Shown here in pieces: positions 8,638 to 16,815 of a stretch of DNA of 64,000 nucleotides. Below the pieces are notes generated by a model. It searched no databases. It was not told the DNA's origin and was given only the letters and a program-made list of their open reading frames with translations. The translations under genes and the position numbers were made by a program. Numbering within the stretch: the stretch's first letter is position 1; each line of letters starts with the position of its first letter. This DNA comes from Planctomycetota bacterium (GTDB taxonomy: Bacteria > Planctomycetota > UBA11346): contig JADGDD010000006.1 in NCBI GenBank assembly GCA_016745075.1, positions 1-64,000 on the forward strand, written 5' to 3'.

Positions 8638-9354
8638 TCAGTGAGTTGTATCAATGTTATGCTGGAGAATCATAAGTTTCTGCCAAATTTTTCGTGACAG
8701 ACCGGTTGCTAAATTTTCAACGTCATTAACAGCGGCAAGTGCAACAGGATCGTCAAAACGTTGGATATAGAGTGCGGATATTTTACCAACGAGTGAAAGC
8801 ATTTCGCTGCAATAATCGAGGTAACGAGTCAGAAGAAAAGCAGAGAGTTGTTTTCGTGCCAGTACGGTGCCAACTGTTTCCCAGTGCTGCCGAACAGGAT
8901 CCTTTGTTAGCTGATGCATATCAATAATGTGGGCAATTGCTCGAAGTTCATTAATGACCTGAAGAGCGCGGTGCCGCTTGAAGCGTCGTTCGAGTGTCGT
9001 GAGGAAAAAAACAGCAACTGTGATGAGGATAATATCATTAATACCAGACTCGAAGGCTTGAATGATTTCTATGAGATTCATTGTTTGGATAGGTGTGCCT
9101 ACGGAAAAAAGAGCTGCACCAAGACCAATAAGGATAAGAGTGATAAGCAGGCTAATGCCTATTCGTAGGCTCAAAATTGGCTTATTGATCCATACAACCT
9201 GTTCTTCTGCACGTAATCCAATCGTCAGAAGTTTCTGCGAAACTGTATAAAGTCCAGAATCAGGAAAACGTTCGTTAATACGTTCTGACAGTGCCGATGT
9301 TGTGGCGGCAATCTTTTTTGGGTCGAGTGTCTGGTAGTCAGTGTGTTTTAGCAT
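8638..9354 (-). CDS. Two-helix membrane protein, 238 residues
   Basis: The N-terminal part is soluble. Two hydrophobic segments follow (about 63-90, LSLRIGISLLITLILIGL; and about 107-125, IILITVAVFFLTTLE). A long helical cytoplasmic C-terminus contains RRFKRHRALQVINELRAIAH. The region around ALQVINELR and the HWETVGTVL block look like a conserved family of uncharacterised proteins, but I cannot name it with certainty. Transcription is toward the HAD gene, 28 bases away. Confidence 0.6.
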   Translation of the reverse strand: MLKHTDYQTLDPKKIAATTSALSERINERFPDSGLYTVSQKLLTIGLRAEEQVVWINKPILSLRIGISLLITLILIGLGAALFSVGTPIQTMNLIEIIQAFESGINDIILITVAVFFLTTLERRFKRHRALQVINELRAIAHIIDMHQLTKDPVRQHWETVGTVLARKQLSAFLLTRYLDYCSEMLSLVGKISALYIQRFDDPVALAAVNDVENLATGLSRKIWQKLMILQHNIDTTH

Positions 9355-9662
9355 AGTGTGTAGACGGCGCAGGAAGGGGCTGTAGGAGAAATCATTACCA
9401 AGCAGAATACCTTGAGAGATATGTGTGACAAGGCCTCTTTCTGATCTTTATAAAGTTGAAGGCTCGTAAAACATAGAAGTTTTTTCTGTGAGGACTTTAT
9501 AGCGGTTTTATCCGACATACTTGTGAGAGAGTTTCTAGAGATGAGCGTTTTTTCAGCAATGTTCGTGGACTTTTACCTTTTAGAGTGACTCTATGGGGAT
9601 ATATCGTCGATTAAACTTTGTTTGTTGGTTTGTCGAGATCTTTTATTGTGAGGAGTGTGTGT
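9355..9662. other. Intergenic region at the left edge of the element
   Basis: AT-rich, with no open frame of note. Before integration this DNA would have lain directly 3' of tRNA-His. I see no clear terminator here. Confidence 0.4.
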
Positions 9663-9712
9663 ATGGGGTCCCGAACCGGATTTGAACCGGCGGCCTCCAG
9701 AGCCACAATCTG
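9663..9712 (-). repeat. attL: 50-bp duplication of the tRNA-His 3' part
   Basis: Identical to 29933-29982, from one base beyond the encoded CCA to the 5' strand of the anticodon stem. The match stops at 9713. It is a remnant and cannot form a tRNA, since the acceptor 5' strand and D arm are missing. Confidence 0.95.
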
Positions 9713-9732
9713 AAAGAAGTCTTTTTATAATG

Positions 9733-9762
9733 TGTTGTATTCTATGCTATCTTGTTGTATTC
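9733..9762. repeat. Direct repeats near attL (possible integrase arm sites)
   Basis: TGTTGTATTC occurs at 9733-9742 and 9753-9762, exactly two helical turns apart and 20 bases inside attL. The spacing suits integrase or excisionase arm sites; this is inferred from position. Confidence 0.4.
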
Positions 9763-9852
9763 AGCACTTACGAGAATTGAGAAGCGAGTTTTTTTGTTTT
9801 TTTGATTATATGAGACGGTTAATTGCCCCTTAAAGCCCCTATTGTTTTTAAA

Positions 9853-9882
9853 TATGGCCGAGTATGGCCGAGTATGGCCAGT
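9853..9882. repeat. Tandem 10-bp repeat TATGGCCGAG
   Basis: Two perfect copies (9853-9862, 9863-9872) and a partial third (TATGGCCAGT, 9873-9882) repeat once per helical turn, between attL and the first structural gene. They may bind a regulator of the late operon or a recombination protein. Confidence 0.5.
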
Positions 9883-9924
9883 GGATGACTATTAAGTCTT
9901 TGCCATAGCGTTACTTATTACAGA

Positions 9925-10437
9925 ATGTCTCTACTTGTTCTTGATGGTAATGGGTGGAAAAGATACCATTATCTTATGCTTGAACATTCCAATGGCATTC
10001 ATGATACATTTGATGGTAATCCAGTAGTTATTCCCTCAGAGGACCTGAATGAATGGCCGGCCCAAGAGCAATTGACTAATGCATCAATGGTTTATGTGAG
10101 CCAAGATCTGCATGGATTTACGGTAGATAGACCTTATCAATCTGTGGATATTTCATTAATTGATTATGATGGTGTTTGCCGAACTTATCGTCGTTTGGGT
10201 GTGCAGTGGTATGCATGGCTATATCGTCGAGTTCAAGACTGGTCAGTAGATTATCAACAAGGGGCTTTATTGAAGGATGACTGGCAGCAGTACCATTACC
10301 GTTTTAATGCTTTATGGCAGCGCATTATGTTGCGAGGTCATGTAGATGTTCATGGCCGAGCTATTATTTGTGATTTAACGGATTACCCGCTTCCTGTCCC
10401 CATTCCAGAACAATTTTTTGATATTTTGCCACTTTAG
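9925..10437 (+). CDS. Unknown element protein, 170 residues
   Basis: First gene of the plus-strand operon. It is rich in aromatic residues (WKRYHYLML, VQWYAWLYRRVQDW, YHYRFNALWQRIML), with no signal peptide or membrane segment. No family is recognised. In a complete siphophage this position would hold packaging and head genes; the length and sequence do not look like terminase, portal or capsid. It could be a connector, an adaptor or a non-structural accessory protein. No clear ribosome-binding site is visible before the ATG. Confidence 0.55.
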   Translation: MSLLVLDGNGWKRYHYLMLEHSNGIHDTFDGNPVVIPSEDLNEWPAQEQLTNASMVYVSQDLHGFTVDRPYQSVDISLIDYDGVCRTYRRLGVQWYAWLYRRVQDWSVDYQQGALLKDDWQQYHYRFNALWQRIMLRGHVDVHGRAIICDLTDYPLPVPIPEQFFDILPL

Positions 10438-10522
10438 GGCAACCTGTGTTTTTGTTTTTTCAGCTCCTGCTGTTTTGCATGTTTGTATGTGTAGTGGTTG
10501 GTTTTAAGGGAAAGAGCAGGGC

Positions 10523-10747
10523 ATGGATAGATGTAAAGGATATAGAAGCATGTATGATGAGACATGGAGGCCTGGTGATGACACTCGGGTTGAAAAAGTT
10601 ATATGTTGTCCGAACTGCGGAAGTATTTCTGTGCATCGTCATCAAAAAGCGAGTCAGTCTATAGACCGGTGGATGTGTGATACTTGTAAAAAACATTGGC
10701 GGCGTATGTATTCTAACCGTATTCGTGTAGATTTGTGTTTAGAATGA
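10523..10747 (+). CDS. Small zinc-ribbon protein
   Basis: 74 residues. Two cysteine pairs, CCPNCG (about 29-34) and CDTCKKHW (about 52-59), separated by a basic stretch (HRHQKASQS), form a typical zinc ribbon of the kind seen in transposon-associated and regulatory DNA-binding proteins. A transcription role in the element is possible but unproven. The next short frame starts inside its stop codon. Confidence 0.55.
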   Translation: MDRCKGYRSMYDETWRPGDDTRVEKVICCPNCGSISVHRHQKASQSIDRWMCDTCKKHWRRMYSNRIRVDLCLE

Positions 10748-10872
10748 AGATGATGAGAACATCCTCATTTTATAATACGATGGAAATTAGTTTTTCCCGA
10801 TTAGCAAAAGAGAATTTATTTTTGGAGAAATTTCAAACCCTCATAATTGCGAATGTAGAGGCAGACCTCTAA
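10744..10872 (+). CDS. Possible 42-residue protein
   Basis: The ATG at 10744 overlaps the stop of the zinc-ribbon gene (ATGA), the coupling used repeatedly in this operon. The predicted product is mostly helical (ISFSRLAKENLFLEKFQTL). No family is recognised. The overlap and the absence of any other explanation for this gap are the only support. Confidence 0.35.
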   Translation: MKMMRTSSFYNTMEISFSRLAKENLFLEKFQTLIIANVEADL

Positions 10873-10884
10873 GGTGTAATTCTC

Positions 10885-11118
10885 ATGACTAATAATGCCA
10901 CGATAGAAGCTGCGATAAGCAGCGCACACGCACTTGCTATAACGCCTGACGATATGATCGCGTTGATCGATAAAGCGATCGCTGCTTCACTTTCTTTGGG
11001 CACATTGCCCGTCTTGAGTATGAATGAAAGTGGGAGTTCCATGACTTTTAATTCTGTGTTAGAGTTACAGTCTGTACGTAGTGAATGGGTGCAAATTAAA
11101 GCGGCAGAAGTAGTATGA
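10885..11118 (+). CDS. Small connector-like phage protein, 77 residues
   Basis: AAGG about ten bases before the ATG. The pattern is an N-terminal helix (DDMIALIDKAIAASLSLGTL), a short beta hairpin (GSSMTFNSV) and a second helix (LELQSVRSEWVQIKAA). This helix-hairpin-helix layout and the size resemble gpW-type head-tail joining proteins of lambda-like phages, and the gene order (before a gpFII-sized and a terminator-sized gene) agrees. The sequence match is weak. Confidence 0.4.
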   Translation: MTNNATIEAAISSAHALAITPDDMIALIDKAIAASLSLGTLPVLSMNESGSSMTFNSVLELQSVRSEWVQIKAAEVV

Positions 11119-11155
11119 TAATACCCTCTCTTATTTATTCAGTAATAGACGAAGC

Positions 11156-11518
11156 ATGGCTATGACTTTATTCCAAGAAAAATATCTGTGTTTTGTCTGG
11201 CCATGTTTGCTTGCCGAGCATGGTCAGGTCATTAGCTATACGGTTAGTGGGGAAACCGCTGTAGATGTCACGGGAATCTTACAGACAGGAGTTTCTGCTT
11301 GTGAAGAGACCGGCTATACACACAGCGTAAAATTTAATGCCGTACTCAAAATCTCATCTGAAGATATTCCATCTGTTGCTGTTAACGATGTATTTATTAC
11401 AGACGGCGAAGAATGGCGGATCACGCAAGTGTTAGAAAGTGGGGCTGTATCTGTACTTGCAGCTGTTCGCTCTGATCTCAAGCGTGCAGGAATTCAACCA
11501 TCAAGGCGGTTTTCATAA
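11156..11518 (+). CDS. Head-tail joining-like (gpFII-type) protein
   Basis: 120 residues. The C-terminal half is beta-rich, with the pattern VNDVFITDGEEWRITQVLESG. This resembles the G-D-x-V-x-x-x-G-x-x-Y-x-V strand pair common in small phage connector proteins. It sits between the gpW-like and tail-terminator-like genes and shares one base with the next start (stop 11516-11518, ATG 11518). The assignment rests on size, order and pattern. If the element has no head, this protein may cap the tail instead. Confidence 0.45.
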   Translation: MAMTLFQEKYLCFVWPCLLAEHGQVISYTVSGETAVDVTGILQTGVSACEETGYTHSVKFNAVLKISSEDIPSVAVNDVFITDGEEWRITQVLESGAVSVLAAVRSDLKRAGIQPSRRFS

Positions 11519-12018
11519 TGGTAACACCTACAGGTATTTTAGCCGCGCCTTTAGCGCAATTGTCGTTAACATTAGCAGCTTCATCACCTTTTCAAACATG
11601 GGTAGCTGCTGCAGATGCGGTGCAAGCAGAACAATCAATTTACTTAATTGCGGCACCTGAGGATGCAGTGGCTCCCTATTGCGTTATTGACTTTATGGAT
11701 GATTTCATGCGTAAGCGTGCATCTCTTACAACAGGCATGCCCTTTGGTGGCACGGGAAGTCTTTCTCTCTATTTTAGTGCCGATATCGATTCTTTATTAA
11801 GCGATACAGATGCTGCCTTTACCTTTTTGAACCCCATTGGTGCCATTATTGAGGATCTAGAGTTACTTTCAGGTACGGTTGTAGCGGCAGGGGCACCCTA
11901 TACGACTATTGATACTATACAGTTACTTGAATTAGGTGGTACCGGAGCAGTAAGTCGCAAGAGTGGTTATGATGTTTTGGGTGCAGCTTTTAGCTTATCT
12001 GTGAATCATTTGTCATAA
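11518..12018 (+). CDS. Tail terminator / completion-like protein
   Basis: 166 residues, start overlapping the previous stop codon. There is an N-terminal helix (FQTWVAAADAVQAEQSIYL), then strands around YCVIDFMDDF and SLSLYFSAD, and a C-terminal strand block ending AAFSLSVNHL. Position directly before the tail tube gene and length agree with gpU-type tail terminators, which stop tube growth at the length set by the tape measure. Sequence support alone is modest. Confidence 0.45.
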   Translation: MVTPTGILAAPLAQLSLTLAASSPFQTWVAAADAVQAEQSIYLIAAPEDAVAPYCVIDFMDDFMRKRASLTTGMPFGGTGSLSLYFSADIDSLLSDTDAAFTFLNPIGAIIEDLELLSGTVVAAGAPYTTIDTIQLLELGGTGAVSRKSGYDVLGAAFSLSVNHLS

Positions 12019-12142
12019 GTAAATATGATGTTCTTTCTATTGGTAAAACCTATTTATCATAGACATAGATTTCTCGAACTGTTCGGAAAGTCTTTCATTT
12101 AATCATTAACAGCAACACAACTTTAACATAAGGAGAAGTACT

Positions 12143-12553
12143 ATGCCAACCATTCGTTTAGAAGGTATTGGAGCCGTCTTAGAAGCCGGCGTTTCAACAT
12201 TTGATGCTGAGATCAAAACACTCAGCTTACCAGAACGCGCTCGTGAAGTGATTGATTTCACTCATCTTGGAAGCGTTGATTTCACAGAAAACGGAGCTGG
12301 GAAATTAAAAGACCCTGGCCAAGTGTCTGTAACTGTTGGTATGGATCATACGGTTCGTGACCTCATCAATAGCGACCCTGAAACATGGACCGTTAAATGG
12401 CCACTGCGTAGTGGTCAAACAACTGCTGATCAAATTACATTTACTGGCTATGTAGTGAGTGCTGGCGGTGAAGAATTTGCGGCAAATACAGCTCAAGATC
12501 AAAGTATTACTATTCAAGTTCAAGGTGATTTTACTTTCACAGCGGGAGCATAA
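12143..12553 (+). CDS. Major tail tube protein
   Basis: 136 residues after AGGAG with good spacing. It shows the features of siphophage tail tube proteins: an early strand set (ADIVxxL-like AEIKTLSLPER), then GAGKLKDPGQVSVTVGMDH, the common KxPGxVSxT turn, then a beta-rich remainder (DQITFTGYVVSAGGEE, QDQSITIQVQGDFTF). About 40 copies of hexameric rings usually form the tube; the number depends on the tape measure. A 124-base gap upstream suggests it may have its own strong promoter, as major structural genes often do. Confidence 0.75.
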   Translation: MPTIRLEGIGAVLEAGVSTFDAEIKTLSLPERAREVIDFTHLGSVDFTENGAGKLKDPGQVSVTVGMDHTVRDLINSDPETWTVKWPLRSGQTTADQITFTGYVVSAGGEEFAANTAQDQSITIQVQGDFTFTAGA

Positions 12554-12556
12554 GTC

Positions 12557-12838
12557 ATGGCTCAGCATAAATTTAAAAAAATGCATCTCATGACGGCAGG
12601 CAAATATATTACTCTTAATAAAGAACTAGAGATAGATTTGTCTGCTTGTGACCACATCACAGTTTTGAATATTGACTGTGATGAGGTTGCCCCTGAATTC
12701 TTGAACCGCAATCAAAGTGTCAGTTTATATGCTGGCCAGCTCCGCATTGTGTGCAATGCTGCTTTGCGTTGCCGGACAACGGGCCAACATGAATTGCATA
12801 TCACAACAAAATTACGTGAGAAAGTGGATTATGTCTAA
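12557..12838 (+). CDS. Unknown tail-cluster protein, 93 residues
   Basis: Starts four bases after the tail tube stop and overlaps the chaperone start (ATG at 12831). The sequence is mixed beta (KYITLNKELEIDLSACDHIT, QLRIVCNAALRCRT) with several cysteines, no membrane segment and no recognised family. A structural or assembly role is inferred from its place between the tube and chaperone genes. Confidence 0.55.
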   Translation: MAQHKFKKMHLMTAGKYITLNKELEIDLSACDHITVLNIDCDEVAPEFLNRNQSVSLYAGQLRIVCNAALRCRTTGQHELHITTKLREKVDYV

Positions 12839-13238
12839 GAAAAAAACACAAACAGATTTACGGCTTGCTATTCTTGCTTCCAATGATTTGGAAAAAGTTG
12901 TTTCCATTGCCTTACCAGAATGGGGTGTAGATGCTTTTCTGCGACCCATGGATGGTCATGACTTAGATGCTTACGAGATAGCAGTCGGTAAAGGTGCCAG
13001 CGATATTCGTGCACAAATAGCAGCGCGTACATTGTGTGATAAAGACGGTAATCGTCTTTTTACAGATGAAGATATACCTGCACTCAGTCGCAAACGTGGA
13101 TTTGTTCTTGATCGTATTTACCAAACGGTTCACAAAAATAGTATGCTTGGCACTGAAGGTGTTGTTGAAGCAGAAAAAAAGTCAGAGACGGAATTCAAAG
13201 AAATTGGTTCCGAATCGTCGAACGAACAGGAAATGTAA
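12831..13238 (+). CDS. Tail assembly chaperone, short (unshifted) form
   Basis: 135 residues from the ATG at 12831, which overlaps the previous stop. The protein has the pattern of phage tail assembly chaperones: WGVDAFLRPMDGHDLDAYE, an ARTLCDKDGNRLFTDEDI block (cytoplasmic enzyme-like DxDGxRLFTxED) and LSRKRGFVLDRIYQTVHKN. Such proteins, like lambda gpG, coat the tape measure before the tube assembles. The gene ends in a charged tail (about EKKSETEFKEIGSE) encoded after the slippery site, which is bypassed in the frameshifted form. Confidence 0.7.
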   Translation: MSKKKTQTDLRLAILASNDLEKVVSIALPEWGVDAFLRPMDGHDLDAYEIAVGKGASDIRAQIAARTLCDKDGNRLFTDEDIPALSRKRGFVLDRIYQTVHKNSMLGTEGVVEAEKKSETEFKEIGSESSNEQEM

Positions 13239-13396
13239 GCGTTGCCCGTGCGAAGGCTGAAATCTCCGCACGGGAATACTTCGAGTGGTGCGCGCTTTTT
13301 CAATTAGAAGCCGCAGAATCTCAACAGAATTATCACGTTCCATCGTCTAATACGGCAACACCAGAACACATTGCCGCCTACATGAACAAAATCTAG
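12831..13396 (+). CDS. Tail assembly chaperone, -1 frameshift fusion (gpGT-like)
   Basis: Slipping back one base at the A AAA AAG site joins the first 117 codons to a second frame that is open from 13181 to the TAG at 13394-13396, giving about 188 residues. The added part (WFRIVERTGNVSVARAKAEI, SAREYFEWCALFQLEAAES, ending AAYMNKI) looks like real protein and has no start of its own. It ends 12 bases before the tape measure ATG, exactly where lambda gene T lies. In lambda the G-T fusion recruits tube protein to the tape measure; the same job is inferred here. Confidence 0.75.
13175..13212 (+). other. Programmed -1 frameshift signal
   Basis: The heptamer A AAA AAG (13175-13181) is in the correct zero-frame phase (gaA AAA AAG), the same slippery sequence as Escherichia coli dnaX. 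Seven bases later CGGAA (13189-13193) can pair with TTCCG (13208-13212), extendable by two G-U pairs. The stem is short, but the spacer has the usual length. Confidence 0.75.
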
Positions 13397-13408
13397 GAGT
13401 ACAACACT

Positions 13409-16051
13409 ATGGGTGCCGCTAATGTTGGTGAAATTAATGTTGGTAAAATTAATGTTGTTTTAGTTCTTCGTAGCCAGCAATTCGCAGACGGTATGCGTAG
13501 TGCAGGAAAAAGTGTTGGAGATTTAAGTAATAAAGTTAAGCAAGACGTTGGTAATTTAAACACCGCGGTAAATAAAAGTGTTGGCGATTTAAGCGATACA
13601 GCAGTGAAAGATGTTAGTACTTTAAATGAAAATGTGAGTAAAGATGTTGGTGGCTTAAGTGCGGTTGTAAAAGAAGGTACAAGTATTGTGAAATCTTTTT
13701 TTTCTGTATTCAATGGAGCTGCTGCGGTTATTGGTCCAGTTGCAGAAATGGTCAATGGTCAACTGACTGCAATTGATGCACTTGCACAACAAGCAGATGC
13801 TTTGGGAGTTACAACACAAAGGTTACAGGCTATGAATACCGCTGCTGAATTAGCGGGTGTCAGTCAATCAGTTATGCAAAAAGGATTATCAGAAAGCTCA
13901 GTTGCATTAAGTGAAGCTATCGTTGGTGTGGGTGACGGTGCGCAATGGTTTGATACATTAGGGTTAAAGGCAGAAGAGTTGCGCGGCAAAAAACCCGACG
14001 AACTGTTTGAAGCTTATGCCGAAGCTATTAGTAAATTACCGTCTCATGCGGAGCGAGCTGCTGCATCATCAGCTTTGTTTGGAGATAGTACAGGTGAAAT
14101 GTTACCATTGCTTGATAATGGTAAGGAATTATTAGTACAAACTCGCAAAGAAATGGAAGAATATGGTGCATCTATTACCCGTGTAGATGCAGCAAAAATA
14201 GAGGAAACAAATGATTCCATTATTCGTGCAAAAACAGTGGCGGGGACATTTATACAATCTCTGACTGTAGGCCTTGCCCCAATTATAGAAACTGTTGCCG
14301 TAGGCCTTACAGACTGGGCAGCTGGAATGGGCGGTTTTGGAAGTGTAGCAGATAAAGTAATTGATTTTGGTGTAAAAGGTGTTGGTCTTTTATTAGATGG
14401 CTGGCAAGGCCTGCGTTTTCTCTGGATTGGTGCAAAATCTATCATAGCGAATATGGGCAAGTCTATGTATGGTTTTGTTCGTAGTGTTGTTCAAGGCTAT
14501 AATCTTATTACAGCAAATACGACAAATACATGGAATTTTGTCAAAGCAAAGGCAGATGTGTTATTCACACGCTTAGGTCTGATGTCAGATAATTGGGGAG
14601 AAAGTTTTACCTATGTTATGGCATCTGTGAAGAAATCCTTTGCAGAAACGGTCATCTCATTGGGCCGTGCTGCTATGAACACGGGGATCAAAGGTTTGAC
14701 CAGTATTGGAGAAGATGCTGTTTTTGCCGGTGCAGATATGTTGGTAACGGCAACTCGTGATCAAGCAGAATCAGAAAAGAAACTCTTTGGTGCATCTGAA
14801 GAATTGAAAAAATCTGAGGCACGACTTGCTGTGGCAAAGAATGCCCTGCTTACAGGTGCAGCAGAGTCTATGGCAACACCAGAGCTTGATGAGAAAATAG
14901 CTACATTTCAGCGTATTATAGATGAATCAACAGATGAATTTCATACACTGAAAGATGGTCCTAGTGCTTCAGAAAAACTTACGGCCACTATAGATAACCT
15001 TCGTGCAGAGTCAGAAGCGAAGGCGCAAGCTAAAGCAGCAGAGATTGCGAAGGAGCAGGAAGATAGAGCGGCAAGTGTTGCGGCAGAGGCAGAGCATTTA
15101 CGAGCTAAAGCAGAGATGAAGGCGCAGGCCAAGTTAACAGAGCTTGAAGGTGAACAAGAACGTTTGCGTGCAGAGCAAGAACAAAAAACAGCTGCACAGG
15201 CCGAAAAAGAGCGTTTAGATGCAGAAACTAAGGCAAGGGAACTGGAAGCGAAAGTCGCTCATGACCTTGCGATGGAAGTGGAAGAAAAGCGAAGTAGCAA
15301 TGTGATAACAGCGGCCTGGGAAGAAGGGCAAAAGAGAAAAGAAGCGTTTACCAAAAAACACTGGTCTGCCCAAGCAAAAACTATATTTGGGGAAATGGAA
15401 AATCTGACAAAAGGCTCTGCAAAAAATAATAAAACAATGTTCAAAATAAATAAAGTGGCTGCATTAGCAAACGCAGTCATTAATACTTCACAAGGTGTAA
15501 GTCGGACTTTAGCGGCATATCCCTATCCGTGGAATATTCCGATGGCTGGCCTTCACCTAGCGGCAGGTATTGCGCAAGTGAACTCAATTCGCAGCTCATC
15601 ATTTTCTGGTGGCGGTGGTGGTGCTTCAGCTGGTGTAAGTTCTGGCGGTGGCTCTGTGTCTATTAGCTCTATGGGGAATAATGCTGTAGCAGTTGTCCCT
15701 CAGGAAAAGAAAGAAGAGCCGCTTGAGCCAACTCGTCATATAGTCTCTACTGAGTCAACTGCTATTGATGTGCTGACTGGTATGGAGCATATAGAGGCCG
15801 TTCGTAACGGTTCACCAAATGCTGACAATTCTTCTCGTGGAGCAGCAGCAGATATTGTTGCTGAGTCTCAACCATTTGTTGCGTCTTACGATGAAAGCAC
15901 TGTACAGCAAGCTGTACCTGCATCCGCTGGCCGTACGATGGAAGTACATGCATCGGAGGGTGACGGCCTTATTTCTGGTCGCTGGATTGCTGACCAAGTC
16001 AATGAACAGGCTGATCTTGGTCATCCTATATCAAGGATTTTAGTGAAATGA
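13409..16051 (+). CDS. Tape measure protein
   Basis: 880 residues, AGGAG ten bases before the ATG. Residues 35-89 are five 11-residue repeats (SVGDLSNKVKQ, DVGNLNTAVNK and so on), a hendecad coiled-coil pattern. The phage tape measure helical core follows (AQQADALGVTTQRLQAM, FGDSTGEMLPLLDNGKEL), then hydrophobic segments (about 285-350), a long Ala/Glu/Lys coiled coil (about 450-620), a KMFKINKVAALANAVINT-like block and a Gly/Ser-rich stretch (GGGGGASAGVSSGGG). Tape measure length sets tail length; at roughly 0.15 nm per residue a tail near 130 nm is expected. It is a classical long non-contractile tail gene. Confidence 0.9.
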   Translation: MGAANVGEINVGKINVVLVLRSQQFADGMRSAGKSVGDLSNKVKQDVGNLNTAVNKSVGDLSDTAVKDVSTLNENVSKDVGGLSAVVKEGTSIVKSFFSVFNGAAAVIGPVAEMVNGQLTAIDALAQQADALGVTTQRLQAMNTAAELAGVSQSVMQKGLSESSVALSEAIVGVGDGAQWFDTLGLKAEELRGKKPDELFEAYAEAISKLPSHAERAAASSALFGDSTGEMLPLLDNGKELLVQTRKEMEEYGASITRVDAAKIEETNDSIIRAKTVAGTFIQSLTVGLAPIIETVAVGLTDWAAGMGGFGSVADKVIDFGVKGVGLLLDGWQGLRFLWIGAKSIIANMGKSMYGFVRSVVQGYNLITANTTNTWNFVKAKADVLFTRLGLMSDNWGESFTYVMASVKKSFAETVISLGRAAMNTGIKGLTSIGEDAVFAGADMLVTATRDQAESEKKLFGASEELKKSEARLAVAKNALLTGAAESMATPELDEKIATFQRIIDESTDEFHTLKDGPSASEKLTATIDNLRAESEAKAQAKAAEIAKEQEDRAASVAAEAEHLRAKAEMKAQAKLTELEGEQERLRAEQEQKTAAQAEKERLDAETKARELEAKVAHDLAMEVEEKRSSNVITAAWEEGQKRKEAFTKKHWSAQAKTIFGEMENLTKGSAKNNKTMFKINKVAALANAVINTSQGVSRTLAAYPYPWNIPMAGLHLAAGIAQVNSIRSSSFSGGGGGASAGVSSGGGSVSISSMGNNAVAVVPQEKKEEPLEPTRHIVSTESTAIDVLTGMEHIEAVRNGSPNADNSSRGAAADIVAESQPFVASYDESTVQQAVPASAGRTMEVHASEGDGLISGRWIADQVNEQADLGHPISRILVK

Positions 16052-16815
16052 GTAACCTACCTTTAGTTCTTTATGATAATATATTACGAAGCGCAGAAAG
16101 CGTAACGGCAAGCAGTGAGCAAGCCAGTAATCCTGCGGTAAGCGCATATGATTGGCTTTTGCATACAAGCTGGATACCCGATGCTGATGGTGCTTCAACG
16201 CTTACTGTAGATATGGGTGTCGGGCAAACTGCTGTAGTCAATGCTATCGCAATATATCGACATACCTTAGCGACTACAGGCGGAACGATTGCTGTTGAAT
16301 GGTCTAGTGATGGTGTTGTATGGAATGATTTATTATTGCCGTTTACGCCGTCGTCAAACACAGTTGCATTTGTTACCTTTGCAGGAAAAACAGAACGATA
16401 CTTTAGAATTACTCTTACAGAAACTCCAGCTGCAGGCCTTGGCCTTGTGGCTTTAGGTGAAGCAATGGAAATACAGAATGGTTTTCGGACTGGGTATTCT
16501 GCTCCACTGTTTTCTCGTAATGTGGTATCGCGTTCGAGTCGTTCAGATTCAGGCCTGCCTATTGGGCGTAGTGTTGTAGATAAAGGCATTACAGGCGTTT
16601 TTCGTATTCATGATGTCACAGAAGAATGGGCGAGAGAAAAGCTCTTACCATTTATCGAACATGTTGAACGGTATCATTTTTTCCTTCTCTGGAATGAAGA
16701 TATGTATCCTGATGAAGCGGCAATAATTGAATCATCAGAAAGCCGCATTGCTCCATTTACCTATAGTAAGCATGGGTTTATTTCTGGTGGGTTTAAGTAT
16801 GCAGGGTGGCAATAA
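16048..16815 (+). CDS. Tail tip protein with discoidin-like N-terminal domain
   Basis: 255 residues, overlapping the tape measure gene by four bases (ATGA). Residues about 20-145 look like a beta-sandwich of the F5/8 (discoidin) type: ASNPAVSAYDWLLHTSW, TLTVDMGVGQTAVVNAIAIY, VEWSSDGVVWNDL and ERYFRITLTE. The C-terminal half has a RSVVDKGITGVFRIHDV strand and an aromatic WNEDMYPDEAAII block. Its place right after the tape measure suits a distal tail or tail-tip protein, perhaps with a carbohydrate-binding domain. Confidence 0.6.
   Translation: MSNLPLVLYDNILRSAESVTASSEQASNPAVSAYDWLLHTSWIPDADGASTLTVDMGVGQTAVVNAIAIYRHTLATTGGTIAVEWSSDGVVWNDLLLPFTPSSNTVAFVTFAGKTERYFRITLTETPAAGLGLVALGEAMEIQNGFRTGYSAPLFSRNVVSRSSRSDSGLPIGRSVVDKGITGVFRIHDVTEEWAREKLLPFIEHVERYHFFLLWNEDMYPDEAAIIESSESRIAPFTYSKHGFISGGFKYAGWQ

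Noticed and set aside
9663..9712. Second tRNA-His gene
   Set aside because: Only the 3' part is present; there is no acceptor 5' strand or D arm. It is the attL remnant.
12070..12090. Hairpin before the tail tube gene
   Set aside because: The stem needs an internal mismatch and a G-U pair; too weak to call a terminator.
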